A stretch of 64,000 bases of DNA from DASQPR01 sp963831705 (GCA_963831705.1 CAWHRE010000010.1:372001-436000), one strand, 5' to 3'; shown: positions 1 to 8,889, numbered from the stretch's first letter. Numbers and translations are program-made. Notes: generated by a model not told the origin, from the sequence alone.

Positions 1-362
1 TCGGCGGCCTGCGCGTTCGTTGTGCGTACCATCAGTTGGATCTTCGGGATGCCACGATCGCGTACCCACGCTTCGCAGGCGCCCATGAGTTGCCGCCCGA
101 CGCCCTGGCCCTGGTGATCGGTGTCGACCGCGACGTAATAGACCCAGCCACGATGGCCGTCATGTCCAACCATCGCCGTTCCGAGCAGCGCACCATCGGC
201 GCCTCGCGCGGCAAGCACAGTGGATGTTAGACCTTCGACGGCTCGCTTCAGATCGGCGGCCGGATCGTTCCACGGGCGGGTGAGCCCGACCGCATGCCAC
301 AGCGCGATCGCGTCCGCGTACAGGTGCTCGGGCAGGTCCTCGATGATCACGCCACGTTCCAC
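1..362 (-). CDS. GNAT family N-acetyltransferase, C-terminus outside the window
   Basis: The reading frame runs off the left edge, so the C-terminus is missing. The visible part has the GNAT acetyl-CoA-binding signature: a beta-strand GWVYYVAVDTDHQ followed by the pyrophosphate loop GQGVGRQLM, then a helix and the strand IPKIQLMVRTTNAQAA. This resembles YpeA-type acetyltransferases, which acylate a small molecule or a protein N-terminus; the substrate cannot be told. The start is taken as GTG at 362; another in-frame GTG at 350 is equally possible and neither has a clear Shine-Dalgarno. It lies just downstream of the nrdJ terminator hairpin on the same strand, so it is probably transcribed separately. 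Confidence 0.75.
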   Translation of the reverse strand, partial: MERGVIIEDLPEHLYADAIALWHAVGLTRPWNDPAADLKRAVEGLTSTVLAARGADGALLGTAMVGHDGHRGWVYYVAVDTDHQGQGVGRQLMGACEAWVRDRGIPKIQLMVRTTNAQAA

Positions 363-380
363 GCCCGCACGGTAACGGAC

Positions 381-412
381 GAGGCCGGACCCGAATAATC
401 GGATCCGGCCTC
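381..412 (-). terminator. Hairpin terminator after nrdJ
   Basis: A 14-bp stem with one mismatch and a 4-nt loop (ATAA), GAGGCCGGACCCGA against TCGGATCCGGCCTC, starts 24 nt past the nrdJ stop codon. There is no strong U-tract, as is common in GC-rich actinobacteria. Confidence 0.7.
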
Positions 413-435
413 ACCGCACTTGCCCCGCCGCGCGG

Positions 436-3321
436 TTAGCTGCAGCCGCTGGTGGAGCCGCAGCCTTCGCAGACGTAGCAACTACCGGCCGGGCGCATTT
501 TCGTGCCGCAGGTGAAGCACAGCGGCGCGTCGGCGCCCTTGCCCTGTACGAGTTCCAGCAACTCCATCGACGAGCCGACGCTGACCGGCTTCGCCAGCGC
601 CGGAGCGGGTGCTGCCACCGGCTTCTCCACCACCGGTGCCACGATCGGCGCCGACGCGGCGAGCGCGGCCATGTCGACCGACTCCTCCGCCGTGGCTACG
701 TTGTTCGCCGCCGCCGCCTCGGCGCGAAGCTGAGCGGCGCGCTCGGCCGCCGTGAAGATGCCCAGCTCCGACCGGCGCTCGTACGGCAGGTAGTCCAGAG
801 CGAGGCGACGGAAGATGTAGTCCATCACCGAGGCCGCCATGCGGACATCCTTGTCGTCGGTCATACCGGCCGGCTCGAAGCGCATGTTCGTGAACTTCGA
901 GACGTACGTCTCCAGCGGCACGCCGTACTGCAGGCCGATCGAGATCGCCACCGAGAACGCGTCCATCACCCCGGCCAGCGTCGAACCTTGCTTCGACATC
1001 TTGAGGAAGACCTCGCCGAGGCGACCGTCCGGGAACGCCGAGGCCGTCAGGTAACCCTCCGCACCGGCGACCGAGAACGAGTACGTGTTCGACGCCCGCT
1101 TCTTCGGCAGGTGCGTACGGTTCGGGCGGGATTCGACGACCGGCGCTGCCGCAGGCGCGCTGATGGGCGTACTGGCTGCTTCGACCTTGGGCTTCGCGTT
1201 CGACAGCGGCTGACCGACCTTGCAGTTGTCGCGGTAGATCGCCATCGCCTTGATGCCCATCTTCCACGCCTCGAAGTAGACCTTCTCGACGTCGGCGACG
1301 GTCGCCTCTTCGGGCATGTTGACGGTTTTGCTGATCGCGCCGGAGATGAACGGCTGAACCGCGGCCATCATCCGAACGTGGCCCATCGCCGCGATCGACC
1401 GCTGGCCCATCGCGCAGTCGAAGACCGGGTAGTGCTCGGTCTTCAGACCGGGAGCATCGACGATGTGGCCGTGCTCGGCGATGAACTCGACGATCGCCTC
1501 GACCTGCTCCTCCGGGTAGCCAAGGCTGCGCAGGGCGCGCGGAACGGTCTGGTTCACGATCTGCATCGAACCGCCGCCGACCAGCTTCTTGAACTTGACC
1601 AGCGCCAGGTCCGGCTCGACACCGGTGGTGTCGCAGTCCATCATCAGACCGATCGTGCCGGTCGGAGCGAGCACGCTGGCCTGCGCGTTGCGCCAGCCGT
1701 TCTTCTCGCCGATCTTCAGGCCCTGCTGCCACTGCTTGCCGGCCTCGAGTGCGATCTGCGTCGCGGACGCACCCTGGACGTGAATCTCCTTGCTCGCGTC
1801 CGCGTGCTGGCGCATCACTCGCTTGTGGGCGTCGGCATTGCGGGCGTAACCCTCGTACGCACCGACGACACCGGCCACCTCGGCCGAGCGACGGTACGCG
1901 GTCGCGGTCATCAGCGACGTGATCGCGGCGGCCACGCTGCGACCTTCATCCGAGTCGTACGGCAGGCCGGTCGCCATCAGCAGCGCGCCGAGGTTCGCGT
2001 AGCCGATGCCCAGCTGGCGGTAGTCGCGGGTGGTGGCGCCGATCTTCTCGGTCGGGAAGTCGGCGAAGCAGATCGAGATATCCATCGCCGTGATGATGAA
2101 CTCGACCGACTTGACGAACTTCTCGGTCTCGAACGAACCGTCCGCACGCAGGAACTTCATCAGGTTGAGCGACGCGAGGTTGCACGACGAATTGTCCAGC
2201 GACAAGTATTCGGAGCAGGGGTTGCTCGCCGTGATCCGGCCGGTCTCCGGGTTCGTGTGCCAGTGGTTGATGGTGTCGTCGTACTGCAGGCCCGGGTCGG
2301 CGCACTCCCAGGCGGCCTGGGCGATCTTGCCGAACAGCTCGCGAGCGTCGACCGTCTCGATCACGCTGCCGTCGAGGCGGCCGGTCAGGTTGAACGAACC
2401 GCCGTTCTCGACCGCGGCCATGAACTCGTCCGTGACCCGGACCGAGTTGTTCGCGTTCTGGTACTGCACGCTGACGATGTCGGAACCGCCGAGGTCCATG
2501 TCGAAGCCGGCGTCGCGCAGGGCGCGAATCTTGTCCTCTTCGCGCGCCTTGGTCGTGACGAACTCGACGATGTCGGGGTGATCCACGTCGAGGATGACCA
2601 TCTTTGCGGCCCGCCGGGTCGCGCCGCCGGACTTGATCGTGCCGGCGCTCGCGTCGGCGCCGCGCATGAAGCTGACCGGACCGGATGCCGTGCCGCCGCT
2701 GCTCAACAGCTCACGCGAGGAACGGATCCGGGACAGGTTGACACCGCTGCCGGAGCCACCCTTGAAGATCAGACCCTCTTCCTTGTACCAGTCGAGAATC
2801 GAGTCCATCGAGTCGTCGACCGCGAGGATGAAGCACGCGGACACCTGCTGGGGCGATTCGGTGCCGACGTTGAACCAGACCGGCGAGTTGAAGCTGAACA
2901 CCTGGTGCAGCAGCATCCAGGTCAGCTCGTCGGCGAAGATGTCCGCATCCGTCGATCCGGCGAAGTAGCCGTACTCCTCGCCGGCTTTGCGGTACGTGTG
3001 CACCACCCGATCGATGAGCTGCCGCAGGCTCCACTCGCGCTCCGGCGTACCGACGGCACCGCGGAAGTACTTCGTGGTCACGATGTTGGCCGCGTTCACG
3101 CTCCACGAATCCGGGAACTCGACGCCCCGCTGCTCGAAGTTGATCGTGCCGTCACGCCAGTTCGTCATCACCACGTCACGGCGTTCCCAGGTCACGTCGT
3201 CGTACGGGTGCACACCCTCCGTAGTCCACACCCGTTCGACCGTCACGCCCGACCCAGCCTTGCCACCCCGTGCCTTGCTGCCGCGTGCCTTCGCACCCGA
3301 CGCCCCAACCGCCTCAGTCAT
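436..3321 (-). CDS. nrdJ: Vitamin B12-dependent (class II) ribonucleoside-diphosphate reductase
   Basis: This is the adenosylcobalamin-dependent ribonucleotide reductase, which makes deoxynucleotides without needing oxygen. About 961 residues, normal for the actinobacterial NrdJ. Visible signatures are the N-terminal substrate loop with GGSGSGVNLSRIRSS, the active-site segment NPCSEYLSLDNSSCNLASLN near residue 380, a long Ala/Pro-rich linker at roughly 870-925, and a Cys-rich C-terminal tail (CFTCGTKM...CEGCGSTSGCS) that resembles the zinc/redox tail used to re-reduce the active site. The ATG at 3321 is preferred over an upstream in-frame TTG at 3345 because AAGGGG lies about 8-10 nt before it. 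It follows nrdR with a 114-bp gap and is probably co-transcribed from the nrdR promoter. Confidence 0.95.
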   Translation of the reverse strand: MTEAVGASGAKARGSKARGGKAGSGVTVERVWTTEGVHPYDDVTWERRDVVMTNWRDGTINFEQRGVEFPDSWSVNAANIVTTKYFRGAVGTPEREWSLRQLIDRVVHTYRKAGEEYGYFAGSTDADIFADELTWMLLHQVFSFNSPVWFNVGTESPQQVSACFILAVDDSMDSILDWYKEEGLIFKGGSGSGVNLSRIRSSRELLSSGGTASGPVSFMRGADASAGTIKSGGATRRAAKMVILDVDHPDIVEFVTTKAREEDKIRALRDAGFDMDLGGSDIVSVQYQNANNSVRVTDEFMAAVENGGSFNLTGRLDGSVIETVDARELFGKIAQAAWECADPGLQYDDTINHWHTNPETGRITASNPCSEYLSLDNSSCNLASLNLMKFLRADGSFETEKFVKSVEFIITAMDISICFADFPTEKIGATTRDYRQLGIGYANLGALLMATGLPYDSDEGRSVAAAITSLMTATAYRRSAEVAGVVGAYEGYARNADAHKRVMRQHADASKEIHVQGASATQIALEAGKQWQQGLKIGEKNGWRNAQASVLAPTGTIGLMMDCDTTGVEPDLALVKFKKLVGGGSMQIVNQTVPRALRSLGYPEEQVEAIVEFIAEHGHIVDAPGLKTEHYPVFDCAMGQRSIAAMGHVRMMAAVQPFISGAISKTVNMPEEATVADVEKVYFEAWKMGIKAMAIYRDNCKVGQPLSNAKPKVEAASTPISAPAAAPVVESRPNRTHLPKKRASNTYSFSVAGAEGYLTASAFPDGRLGEVFLKMSKQGSTLAGVMDAFSVAISIGLQYGVPLETYVSKFTNMRFEPAGMTDDKDVRMAASVMDYIFRRLALDYLPYERRSELGIFTAAERAAQLRAEAAAANNVATAEESVDMAALAASAPIVAPVVEKPVAAPAPALAKPVSVGSSMELLELVQGKGADAPLCFTCGTKMRPAGSCYVCEGCGSTSGCS

Positions 3322-3435
3322 CCCCGGCCCCTTGTCTCGCGGCAAATAACCGCTTTTGTCCTGTCTGCAGCGGCATGCTCGCCGCTGTTAAGCCTGTCGT
3401 TCATTCGGTGCGGCCCACGGCCATCACCAGGGAGG

Positions 3436-3927
3436 TCATCCCCCGGCCGCGGCCGGCTCGGGAAGGGCCTCGGTTTTCGCCTCGGCTGCCGCTCGCAGCG
3501 CCGCGATCTCGCGTTCGAAATCCCCCAACGAATCGAAAGACCGATACACGCTGGCGAACCGCAGGTAGGCGACCTCGTCGAGTTCACGCAGAGGGCCGAG
3601 AATCGCCAGGCCCACCTCGTGACTCGGCACCTCGGCGACGCCACGAGCACGGATCGTCTCTTCCACCTTCTGAGCGAGGAGCGCGATCGCGTCGTCGTCG
3701 ACCGGTCGACCCTGGCACGCCTTCCGAGCACCGGACATGATCTTCGTCCGGCTGAACGGCTCGGTCACACCACTCCGCTTGACGACGGCGAGGATCGCTT
3801 CCTCGACGGTCGTAAACCGTTTTCCGCACTGCGGGCAGGATCTGCGCCGACGGATGATCTGGCCGTCCTCGGCCTCACGCGAATCGACGACTCTCGAATC
3901 GCCATGACGGCAATACGGACACCGCAT
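3436..3927 (-). CDS. nrdR: Transcriptional repressor NrdR
   Basis: 163 residues. NrdR senses ATP/dATP and represses ribonucleotide reductase genes. The N-terminal zinc ribbon is complete (Cys3, Cys6, Cys31, Cys34: CPYC and CPQC), with the basic DNA-binding segment IIRRRRSCPQCGKRFTT. It is followed by the ATP-cone domain from about residue 46 (VKRSGVTEPFSRTKIMSGARKA). The position directly upstream of nrdJ is the standard actinobacterial nrdR-nrdJ arrangement. Two NrdR-box-like sequences 31 bp apart lie upstream (4078-4121), so the operon is probably autoregulated. Confidence 0.95.
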   Translation of the reverse strand: MRCPYCRHGDSRVVDSREAEDGQIIRRRRSCPQCGKRFTTVEEAILAVVKRSGVTEPFSRTKIMSGARKACQGRPVDDDAIALLAQKVEETIRARGVAEVPSHEVGLAILGPLRELDEVAYLRFASVYRSFDSLGDFEREIAALRAAAEAKTEALPEPAAAGG

Positions 3928-4077
3928 CGGTCTGCACCCCCTACCTTTTCTGCGCTTCTAGTTCAACGTCCAGAGAATCGTCGTAGTTCCCAGTTTTGGG
4001 CACACCAATATGGTCGAAACGCCCCAGAGGGACCCATCGACGTTATCAGGTCCAGTGAGAAGGGAGGAGTTCTTTAC

Positions 4078-4121
4078 CCCTACCTATTGACGACGAAAAC
4101 TCAAGCGCCACTAGATGTTGG
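4078..4121 (-). promoter_or_regulatory. Putative tandem NrdR boxes upstream of nrdR-nrdJ
   Basis: The interval 3928-4265 has no gene. It contains two related sequences, CCCTACCTATTGA (4078-4090) and CACTAGATGTTGG (4109-4121), that share CTA-n2-T-n-TTG. Their spacing is exactly 31 bp, three helical turns. Known NrdR sites are tandem 16-bp boxes of the type ACACnATATnTTGTGT spaced by about 31-32 bp. The match to the consensus is partial; the spacing and location are the stronger arguments. An ACCA-ATA-TGGT inverted repeat at 4003-4013 is also present. Confidence 0.45.
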
Positions 4122-4265
4122 GTTTGACGGTAAGCCTCGACCCGGTGTGACGCAAGTCGACTCGCGTGTCGCAAGTGGCGTTTCGTGTCAATCAAACGAC
4201 AGCGGATCAATACGCCGGACGCCGACCGTCGATCCGGCAACGACCCGACCAGCGGCTATCCAGTA

Positions 4266-4751
4266 CTACGAATTCGTCGGCGGGACCAGAATCTGTTCCC
4301 CCACGTACACCTGGTTGTCAGCAAGATGATTGAGCTCACGGACCCTCGCCATCGCCGTGGCCGGATCGACCCCCGGCAACGCCTTCGTAGCGATCGACCA
4401 CATCGTGTCGCCCGCATGAACCGTGACGGCGCGCGGTGGGCCGGCCGGGTCGGCCGCCTGGCTCGCCGGTGCGAGAAGGACCACGACGGCGAGGGCAGCG
4501 GCCGCGAGCAGCAGCCAGAGGACGATCCGGCCACGTCTGGTCAGCCGGATGGGTGCCGCCCGCCGGACCGGGTGGACAGTTTCCGACACGTCCGGACGGC
4601 GTTGCGAGGGAATCGGTGCCGTCGGGGTGCCCGCAGAGTCAAACGGGCCTACCAGGCGCAGATAAGGCACTGGCGCCGACGGTCGCCCACCGGTCCGCCG
4701 GAAACCCTGCTGAAGAGCTGATTCGCGTCGCTGAGAGATCGCCGCACCCAT
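4266..4751 (-). CDS. SOS-linked LysM-domain membrane protein (ChiZ/Rv2719c-like)
   Basis: 161 residues: a cytoplasmic Pro/Arg-rich N-terminus, one transmembrane helix at about 76-95 (IVLWLLLAAAALAVVVLLA), and one C-terminal LysM peptidoglycan-binding domain (AVTVHAGDTMWSIATKAL...NQVYVGEQILVP). It is divergent from lexA and a perfect LexA box lies 15 nt upstream of the ATG at 4751, with GGAGGT just before the start. This matches the position and layout of mycobacterial Rv2719c/ChiZ and corynebacterial DivS, SOS-induced proteins that delay cell division. A role as division inhibitor is inferred from context; the LysM domain is seen directly. Confidence 0.8.
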   Translation of the reverse strand: MGAAISQRRESALQQGFRRTGGRPSAPVPYLRLVGPFDSAGTPTAPIPSQRRPDVSETVHPVRRAAPIRLTRRGRIVLWLLLAAAALAVVVLLAPASQAADPAGPPRAVTVHAGDTMWSIATKALPGVDPATAMARVRELNHLADNQVYVGEQILVPPTNS

Positions 4752-4765
4752 CCTGACCTCCAAGA

Positions 4766-4781
4766 TCGAACGGACGTTCGA
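4766..4781. promoter_or_regulatory. LexA box (SOS operator)
   Basis: TCGAACGGACGTTCGA is a perfect palindrome fitting the actinobacterial SOS box TCGAAC-N4-GTTCGA. It lies between the divergent LysM gene (starts 4751) and lexA (starts 5000), immediately upstream of the LysM start, and can serve both directions. Confidence 0.92.
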
Positions 4782-4864
4782 TAGAACACCCGTTCCATGG
4801 TGTACCAGATTTCGGCGACAGCTGTCGAGCGACACGACACGGAAACTCGTACAAGCGTTTGAAG

Positions 4865-4887
4865 TTGTCACCAACAAGAGATACGGT
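4865..4887 (+). promoter_or_regulatory. RecA-NDp (PafBC-type) promoter of lexA
   Basis: TTGTCA (4865-4870), 11 bp, TACGGT (4882-4887). This fits the mycobacterial LexA-independent damage promoter TTGTCR-N11-TAnnnT, now attributed to the PafBC activator. The predicted start near 4894 leaves a leader of about 105 nt before lexA. The same spaced motif occurs before recA, lhr and the ycaQ-like gene in this window. Confidence 0.6.
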
Positions 4888-4999
4888 CATGACACACCGA
4901 ATAGGCACGACCGCTGCGATTCATCCCCAGATGGTGCGGCGTTCGGCAGATTCGCCGGCATCTGACGACGGTAGAGCCGGCCACACGGAGGAGGACCGA

Positions 5000-5761
5000 G
5001 TGCCTAAGGAACTGAAGGGCGCTGCGGCGACGGCGGGCGTGTCGACGCGCCGGGCGCGGAGCGCGAGCGACGGGTCACATCTGCGGGCAGTCGCCTCGGT
5101 GGAAGCCGTTGACGGCGCTCCGGTCGGCGACGACCTGTCCAGTCGCCAGCGACGGATCCTCGAATTCATCCGTGGCTGGGTCGCGCAGCACGGCTACCCG
5201 CCGAGCGTGCGCGAGATCGGCGAAGGCGTCCAGCTCGTCTCGCCATCGAGCGTGGCCTACCAGCTCGGCCAGCTCGAGGAGAAGGGCTACTTGCGCCGCG
5301 ACGCCAACCGGCCACGCGCGGTTGACGTCCGATCCTCGACCGAGCTTTCCGCCGATGAGGAGCAGGCATCGCGCGCGTCGCGACCGGCCCCCGCCTACGT
5401 GCCGATGGTCGGCCGGATCGCTGCCGGTGGCCCGATCCTCGCGGAGCAGAGCATCGACGAAATCTTTCCGCTCCCCCGCGAGCTGGTCGGCGAGGGCACG
5501 CTGTTCATGCTGAACGTCAAGGGCGACTCGATGATCGAGGCGGCGATCTGCTCGGGTGACTGGGTGGTCGTCCGTCAGCAGCCCAACGCGGAGAACGGCG
5601 ACATCGTCGCCGCGATGATCGACGGTGAGGCGACGGTCAAGACGTACCGGTTGCGTGACGGTCACGTCTCCCTGATGCCGCACAACCCGGCCTACGAGCC
5701 AATCCCCGGCGACAACGCCACGATCCTCGGCAAGGTCGTGGCCGTTCTTCGGCGCGTCTGA
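5000..5761 (+). CDS. lexA: SOS transcriptional repressor LexA
   Basis: 253 residues from GTG 5000, chosen because GGAGGAGGAC precedes it; an in-frame ATG at 4859 would lie before the predicted promoter and its extension is not LexA-like. An N-terminal winged helix (LSSRQRRILEFIRGWVAQHGYPPSVREIG) binds SOS boxes. The C-terminal S24 peptidase domain carries the self-cleavage site Ala142-Gly143 (GRIAAGGP) and the Ser177 (GDSM) / Lys214 (VKTYR) dyad. Contact with RecA filaments triggers self-cleavage. The LexA box and a PafBC-like promoter lie upstream. A perfect hairpin terminates the gene. Confidence 0.97.
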   Translation: MPKELKGAAATAGVSTRRARSASDGSHLRAVASVEAVDGAPVGDDLSSRQRRILEFIRGWVAQHGYPPSVREIGEGVQLVSPSSVAYQLGQLEEKGYLRRDANRPRAVDVRSSTELSADEEQASRASRPAPAYVPMVGRIAAGGPILAEQSIDEIFPLPRELVGEGTLFMLNVKGDSMIEAAICSGDWVVVRQQPNAENGDIVAAMIDGEATVKTYRLRDGHVSLMPHNPAYEPIPGDNATILGKVVAVLRRV

Positions 5762-5774
5762 CCCCGAACGCAAG

Positions 5775-5808
5775 TCGGCCCCCGAACTCGATTGAGTTCG
5801 GGGGCCGA
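5775..5808. terminator. Bidirectional terminator between lexA and the propeller gene
   Basis: A perfect 15-bp stem, TCGGCCCCCGAACTC against GAGTTCGGGGGCCGA, with a 4-nt loop (GATT). It lies 14 nt after the lexA stop and 15 nt from the end of the convergent gene, so it can serve both. Confidence 0.88.
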
Positions 5809-5822
5809 TGCGGTTTCAGTGC

Positions 5823-7358
5823 TTAGCGGTAACCGTCGTACTCGGTCGGGGGGCGACGCCGCCCGTCCGGCGGGCCGTACTCCGGAGGACCGTAGTCGGG
5901 TGCTCCGTACTCCGGACCGCCCTGGTACGGGTCGGCAGGTGGTCCGTACTGGCCAGGCCCGTAATTGCCGCCGGAGTATGTGCCGCCACCTGCGGGGCCT
6001 CCGGACGACGGCCTCGGCTGCCCGTACGGGTCAACCGGTGCCGGGTCATATCCACCGCCGCGCGGTGCGCCGTACGTGCCTGGCGCAGCCCCGCCGGGCC
6101 CACCGCCGTAGACGTTCCCGCCTCGACCTGGATTGCCCGGAGGCGCGCCGTAGACGCCAGGACTCGCCGCACCGACCGGAGCCCGTGCTGGGCCCCCCGG
6201 ACCGTTCGCCGGCCGATCACGGACGGCGGCGGCCATCTCCGCCCGGTACTTCCGGCGCGAGCGCCGAATTCCGAACACGCCGAGCAGGACGAGCGCCAGG
6301 CCGACGACGGCTACGGCGCCCAGCATGATCTTGAGATCGGTGAGCGACAACGACGTCAGCCAGGTCCGAAGCGCGGACGGCTTCTTGGGTGCCTTTGCGG
6401 CAGCAGCGGAAGCGGCGGCCTTGACGATCGCCGGCGTGGACGGCGTGTACTTGAGGATCGGCGTGGACGACGGCTGGTTCGACACCGTGACGAAGTCCTT
6501 GCCATCGGCCGTGTACGAGATCGCCTCGCCCTGCGGCTCGTGCGGCATCGGCGTGATCAGCGGCGTCGTCGTCTTGATCGCCTTGACCACGTCGCCGCCG
6601 GTTACCGTCCACTCGTACGCGTCGGAGTACGTGCGGAGCACGACCTTCGTGCCATCCGGCGAGTTCGCTCCGCCGGTGACCAGGAGACGGCCGGGGCCTT
6701 CGAGCTTGTTGTCGGTACCCGTGTCCTCCGGCGTGAACGAGCCCACGTTGATCAGTGGCGTGTTCACGGTCGAGCTCGTCGCGAGCGGACCGGCGGCCGG
6801 CTCATACATTTCGGCTGGGCCGCTGCCGGACGCGGGCTGCGTGATGAAGATCGGCCGACCGTCACCATCCAGCACCATCGCCTTGGCCATGTGCGGGGTC
6901 GCGCCCGGGTACACGAAGTGGTAGAGCACGGTGGGCCCGCCGTTGGCCGGCACCTTCCAAAGCGCGAGAGTCGGCCGGTTGAGGTTCGGGTCGCCGATGT
7001 CGGCGATCCACAGATTGCCGCTCTTGTCGGCGACGATGTCCTCGGGGTCGCGCGCGGTCCGCGAGTACGACTTAACGTGATCCTTCGAGCAACCACTGGT
7101 GAGATACGTGATCACGCGGGTCGCGTTGGCGTCTGTGAGTTCGTTGACCACCACGTACCCGGAGCTCGTCGCGACCATCCCGCTGATGTTCGTAACGCTG
7201 CTGGGCAGCGAGCAGACGGTCGTCGGTGCCACGGCCGTAGGAACCGGAATCGCGGGCCCGGTCGACCCCGGAGTGGGCGACGGGTCGGCGAACGCGGACC
7301 CAGCGCCCATCAAGATCAGACCGAGCGCCACCGCCACTGCTATCCCTACACGCCGCAT
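5823..7358 (-). CDS. Secreted beta-propeller-like protein with C-terminal membrane anchor and Gly/Pro/Tyr-rich tail
   Basis: 511 residues. An N-terminal signal peptide (IAVAVALGLILMGAGSAFA) is followed by a domain of about 270 residues with propeller-like strand repeats (DPEDIVADKSGNLWIADIGD, PHEPQGEAISYTADGKDFVTV), a single transmembrane helix near 343-365 (IMLGAVAVVGLALVLLGVFG) and an Arg/Lys stop-transfer. The last 140 or so residues are low-complexity Gly/Pro/Tyr (repeats like PEYGAPDYGPPEYGPP) and would face the cytoplasm. No catalytic motif is recognised; the fold assignment rests on repeat pattern only. Similar anchored proteins are common in actinobacteria. Function unknown. Confidence 0.75.
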   Translation of the reverse strand: MRRVGIAVAVALGLILMGAGSAFADPSPTPGSTGPAIPVPTAVAPTTVCSLPSSVTNISGMVATSSGYVVVNELTDANATRVITYLTSGCSKDHVKSYSRTARDPEDIVADKSGNLWIADIGDPNLNRPTLALWKVPANGGPTVLYHFVYPGATPHMAKAMVLDGDGRPIFITQPASGSGPAEMYEPAAGPLATSSTVNTPLINVGSFTPEDTGTDNKLEGPGRLLVTGGANSPDGTKVVLRTYSDAYEWTVTGGDVVKAIKTTTPLITPMPHEPQGEAISYTADGKDFVTVSNQPSSTPILKYTPSTPAIVKAAASAAAAKAPKKPSALRTWLTSLSLTDLKIMLGAVAVVGLALVLLGVFGIRRSRRKYRAEMAAAVRDRPANGPGGPARAPVGAASPGVYGAPPGNPGRGGNVYGGGPGGAAPGTYGAPRGGGYDPAPVDPYGQPRPSSGGPAGGGTYSGGNYGPGQYGPPADPYQGGPEYGAPDYGPPEYGPPDGRRRPPTEYDGYR

Positions 7359-7437
7359 CGAACCAGTGTCTCAGAGGTTTGCAACAGTCATCGACCTCGT
7401 GGAGATTCGTCACAGCCGTTTCGCAGTATTCGTGCGC

Positions 7438-8889
7438 TTAGTGACTACTTTCCGTCGTTACGTGGGCACCAAGAGCAAACGGACGCAGCATGCCGGCCAG
7501 GAATTCGGGTACACGTACCCACAGCTCAGTGCCGTTTTCACGGTGATCTTCGCTGAGCACCTCGCCGCGATCATGAACGGCGGCCACTAACTCTCCGCGG
7601 TCATAGGGGACGAGCACCCGCAGCTCGACGGCCGGGCGTGGGAGCTTGGCCTCGATCGCGATCCGTAGATCATCCATACCGGCGCCGGTATGCGCCGAGA
7701 CGAATACCGCGGACGGCCACAGTCGCTTGAGCCGGAGCAACGACTCCTCGCTCGCCACGTCGATCTTGTTGATCACGAGCAGCTCGGGGAGCTTGTCCGC
7801 GCCCACCTCGCCGAGCACCTCGTGCACCGACCGGACCTGCTGTTCCGGATCCGGGTGCGCGCCGTCCACGACGTGTACGACCAAGTCCGACTCGGCAACC
7901 TCTTCCAGCGTCGAGCGGAACGCCTCGATCAACTGATGCGGAAGGTGGCGGACGAACCCAACGGTGTCCGAGTACGTGAAGATGCGCCCGTCCGGCGTCA
8001 TCGTCTTGCGCGTGGTCGGATCGAGCGTCGCGAACAGAGCGTTCTCGACCAGCACACCTGCACCGGTCAGCCGATTGAGAAGGCTGGACTTGCCCGCGTT
8101 CGTGTATCCGGCGATCGCGACACTCGGAATCGCGTGCCGGCGACGATTCGACCGCTTCGTCGTCCGCATCGTCTTCATCAGCGCGATTTCCTTGCGAAGC
8201 CGGGAAATCCGGATCCGGATCCTGCGGCGGTCGGTCTCCAGCTTCGTTTCACCCGGACCACGCGAGCCAATGCCGCCGCCCTGCGCACCGACTCGACCAC
8301 CGGCCTGGCGGCTCATCGACTCACCCCAGCCACGCAGACGCGGCAGAAGGTATTGCAACTGGGCGAGTTCGACCTGCGCCTTGCCCTCGCGGGACTTGGC
8401 GTGCTGAGCAAAGATGTCGAGGATCAGCGCCGTACGATCAATGACCTTGACTTTGACCCTGGTCTCAAGCTTGCGCAGCTGGCTGGGCGAGAGTTCGCCG
8501 TCGCAGATCACGGTGTCGGCACCGCTGGACATCACGATGCTGGTCAGCTCTTCGACCTTGCCTCGACCGATGTAGGTCGCCTGATCGGGTCGACTTCGAC
8601 GCTGAATCAGCGCCTCCAGGACCTGCGATCCGGCGGTCTCCGCGAGTGCGGCCAGCTCGGCCAGCGAATTCTCGGCGTCCGCAACAGTGCCCTCGGTCCA
8701 AACGCCGATCAGCACAACGCGTTCGAGTCGCAGCTGGCGGTATTCGACCTCGGTGACATCGGTGAGCTCGGTCGAGAGGCCGGCTACGCGCCGGAGCGAA
8801 TTACGCTCGGCCAGTTCGAAGTCGCCCTGAGTGTCGTCATCGACGTCGAACTCGTCGAGATCCGCATCGATCATAAATTCGTCATTCAT
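7438..8889 (-). CDS. hflX: GTPase HflX
   Basis: 483 residues from ATG 8889; an in-frame ATG at 8931 adds 14 residues without support. HflX is a ribosome-associated GTPase that splits or rescues stalled 70S ribosomes under stress. The N-terminal HflX domain (TYIGRGKVEEL, GADTVICDGELSPSQ) is followed by the glycine-rich linker (GRVGAQGGGIGSRGPGETKLE), a coiled-coil, and the G domain: G1 GYTNAGKSS, G2 around FATLDPTTR, G3 DTVGF, G4 NKID. Divergent from the malic enzyme gene with a 158-bp promoter interval. Confidence 0.95.
   Translation of the reverse strand: MNDEFMIDADLDEFDVDDDTQGDFELAERNSLRRVAGLSTELTDVTEVEYRQLRLERVVLIGVWTEGTVADAENSLAELAALAETAGSQVLEALIQRRSRPDQATYIGRGKVEELTSIVMSSGADTVICDGELSPSQLRKLETRVKVKVIDRTALILDIFAQHAKSREGKAQVELAQLQYLLPRLRGWGESMSRQAGGRVGAQGGGIGSRGPGETKLETDRRRIRIRISRLRKEIALMKTMRTTKRSNRRRHAIPSVAIAGYTNAGKSSLLNRLTGAGVLVENALFATLDPTTRKTMTPDGRIFTYSDTVGFVRHLPHQLIEAFRSTLEEVAESDLVVHVVDGAHPDPEQQVRSVHEVLGEVGADKLPELLVINKIDVASEESLLRLKRLWPSAVFVSAHTGAGMDDLRIAIEAKLPRPAVELRVLVPYDRGELVAAVHDRGEVLSEDHRENGTELWVRVPEFLAGMLRPFALGAHVTTESSH

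Noticed and set aside
988..4329. A 1,113-codon open frame on the plus strand opposite nrdJ/nrdR
   Set aside because: It is the antisense shadow of two clear genes; no family signature, Arg/Asp/His-rich composition typical of antisense frames in GC-rich DNA.
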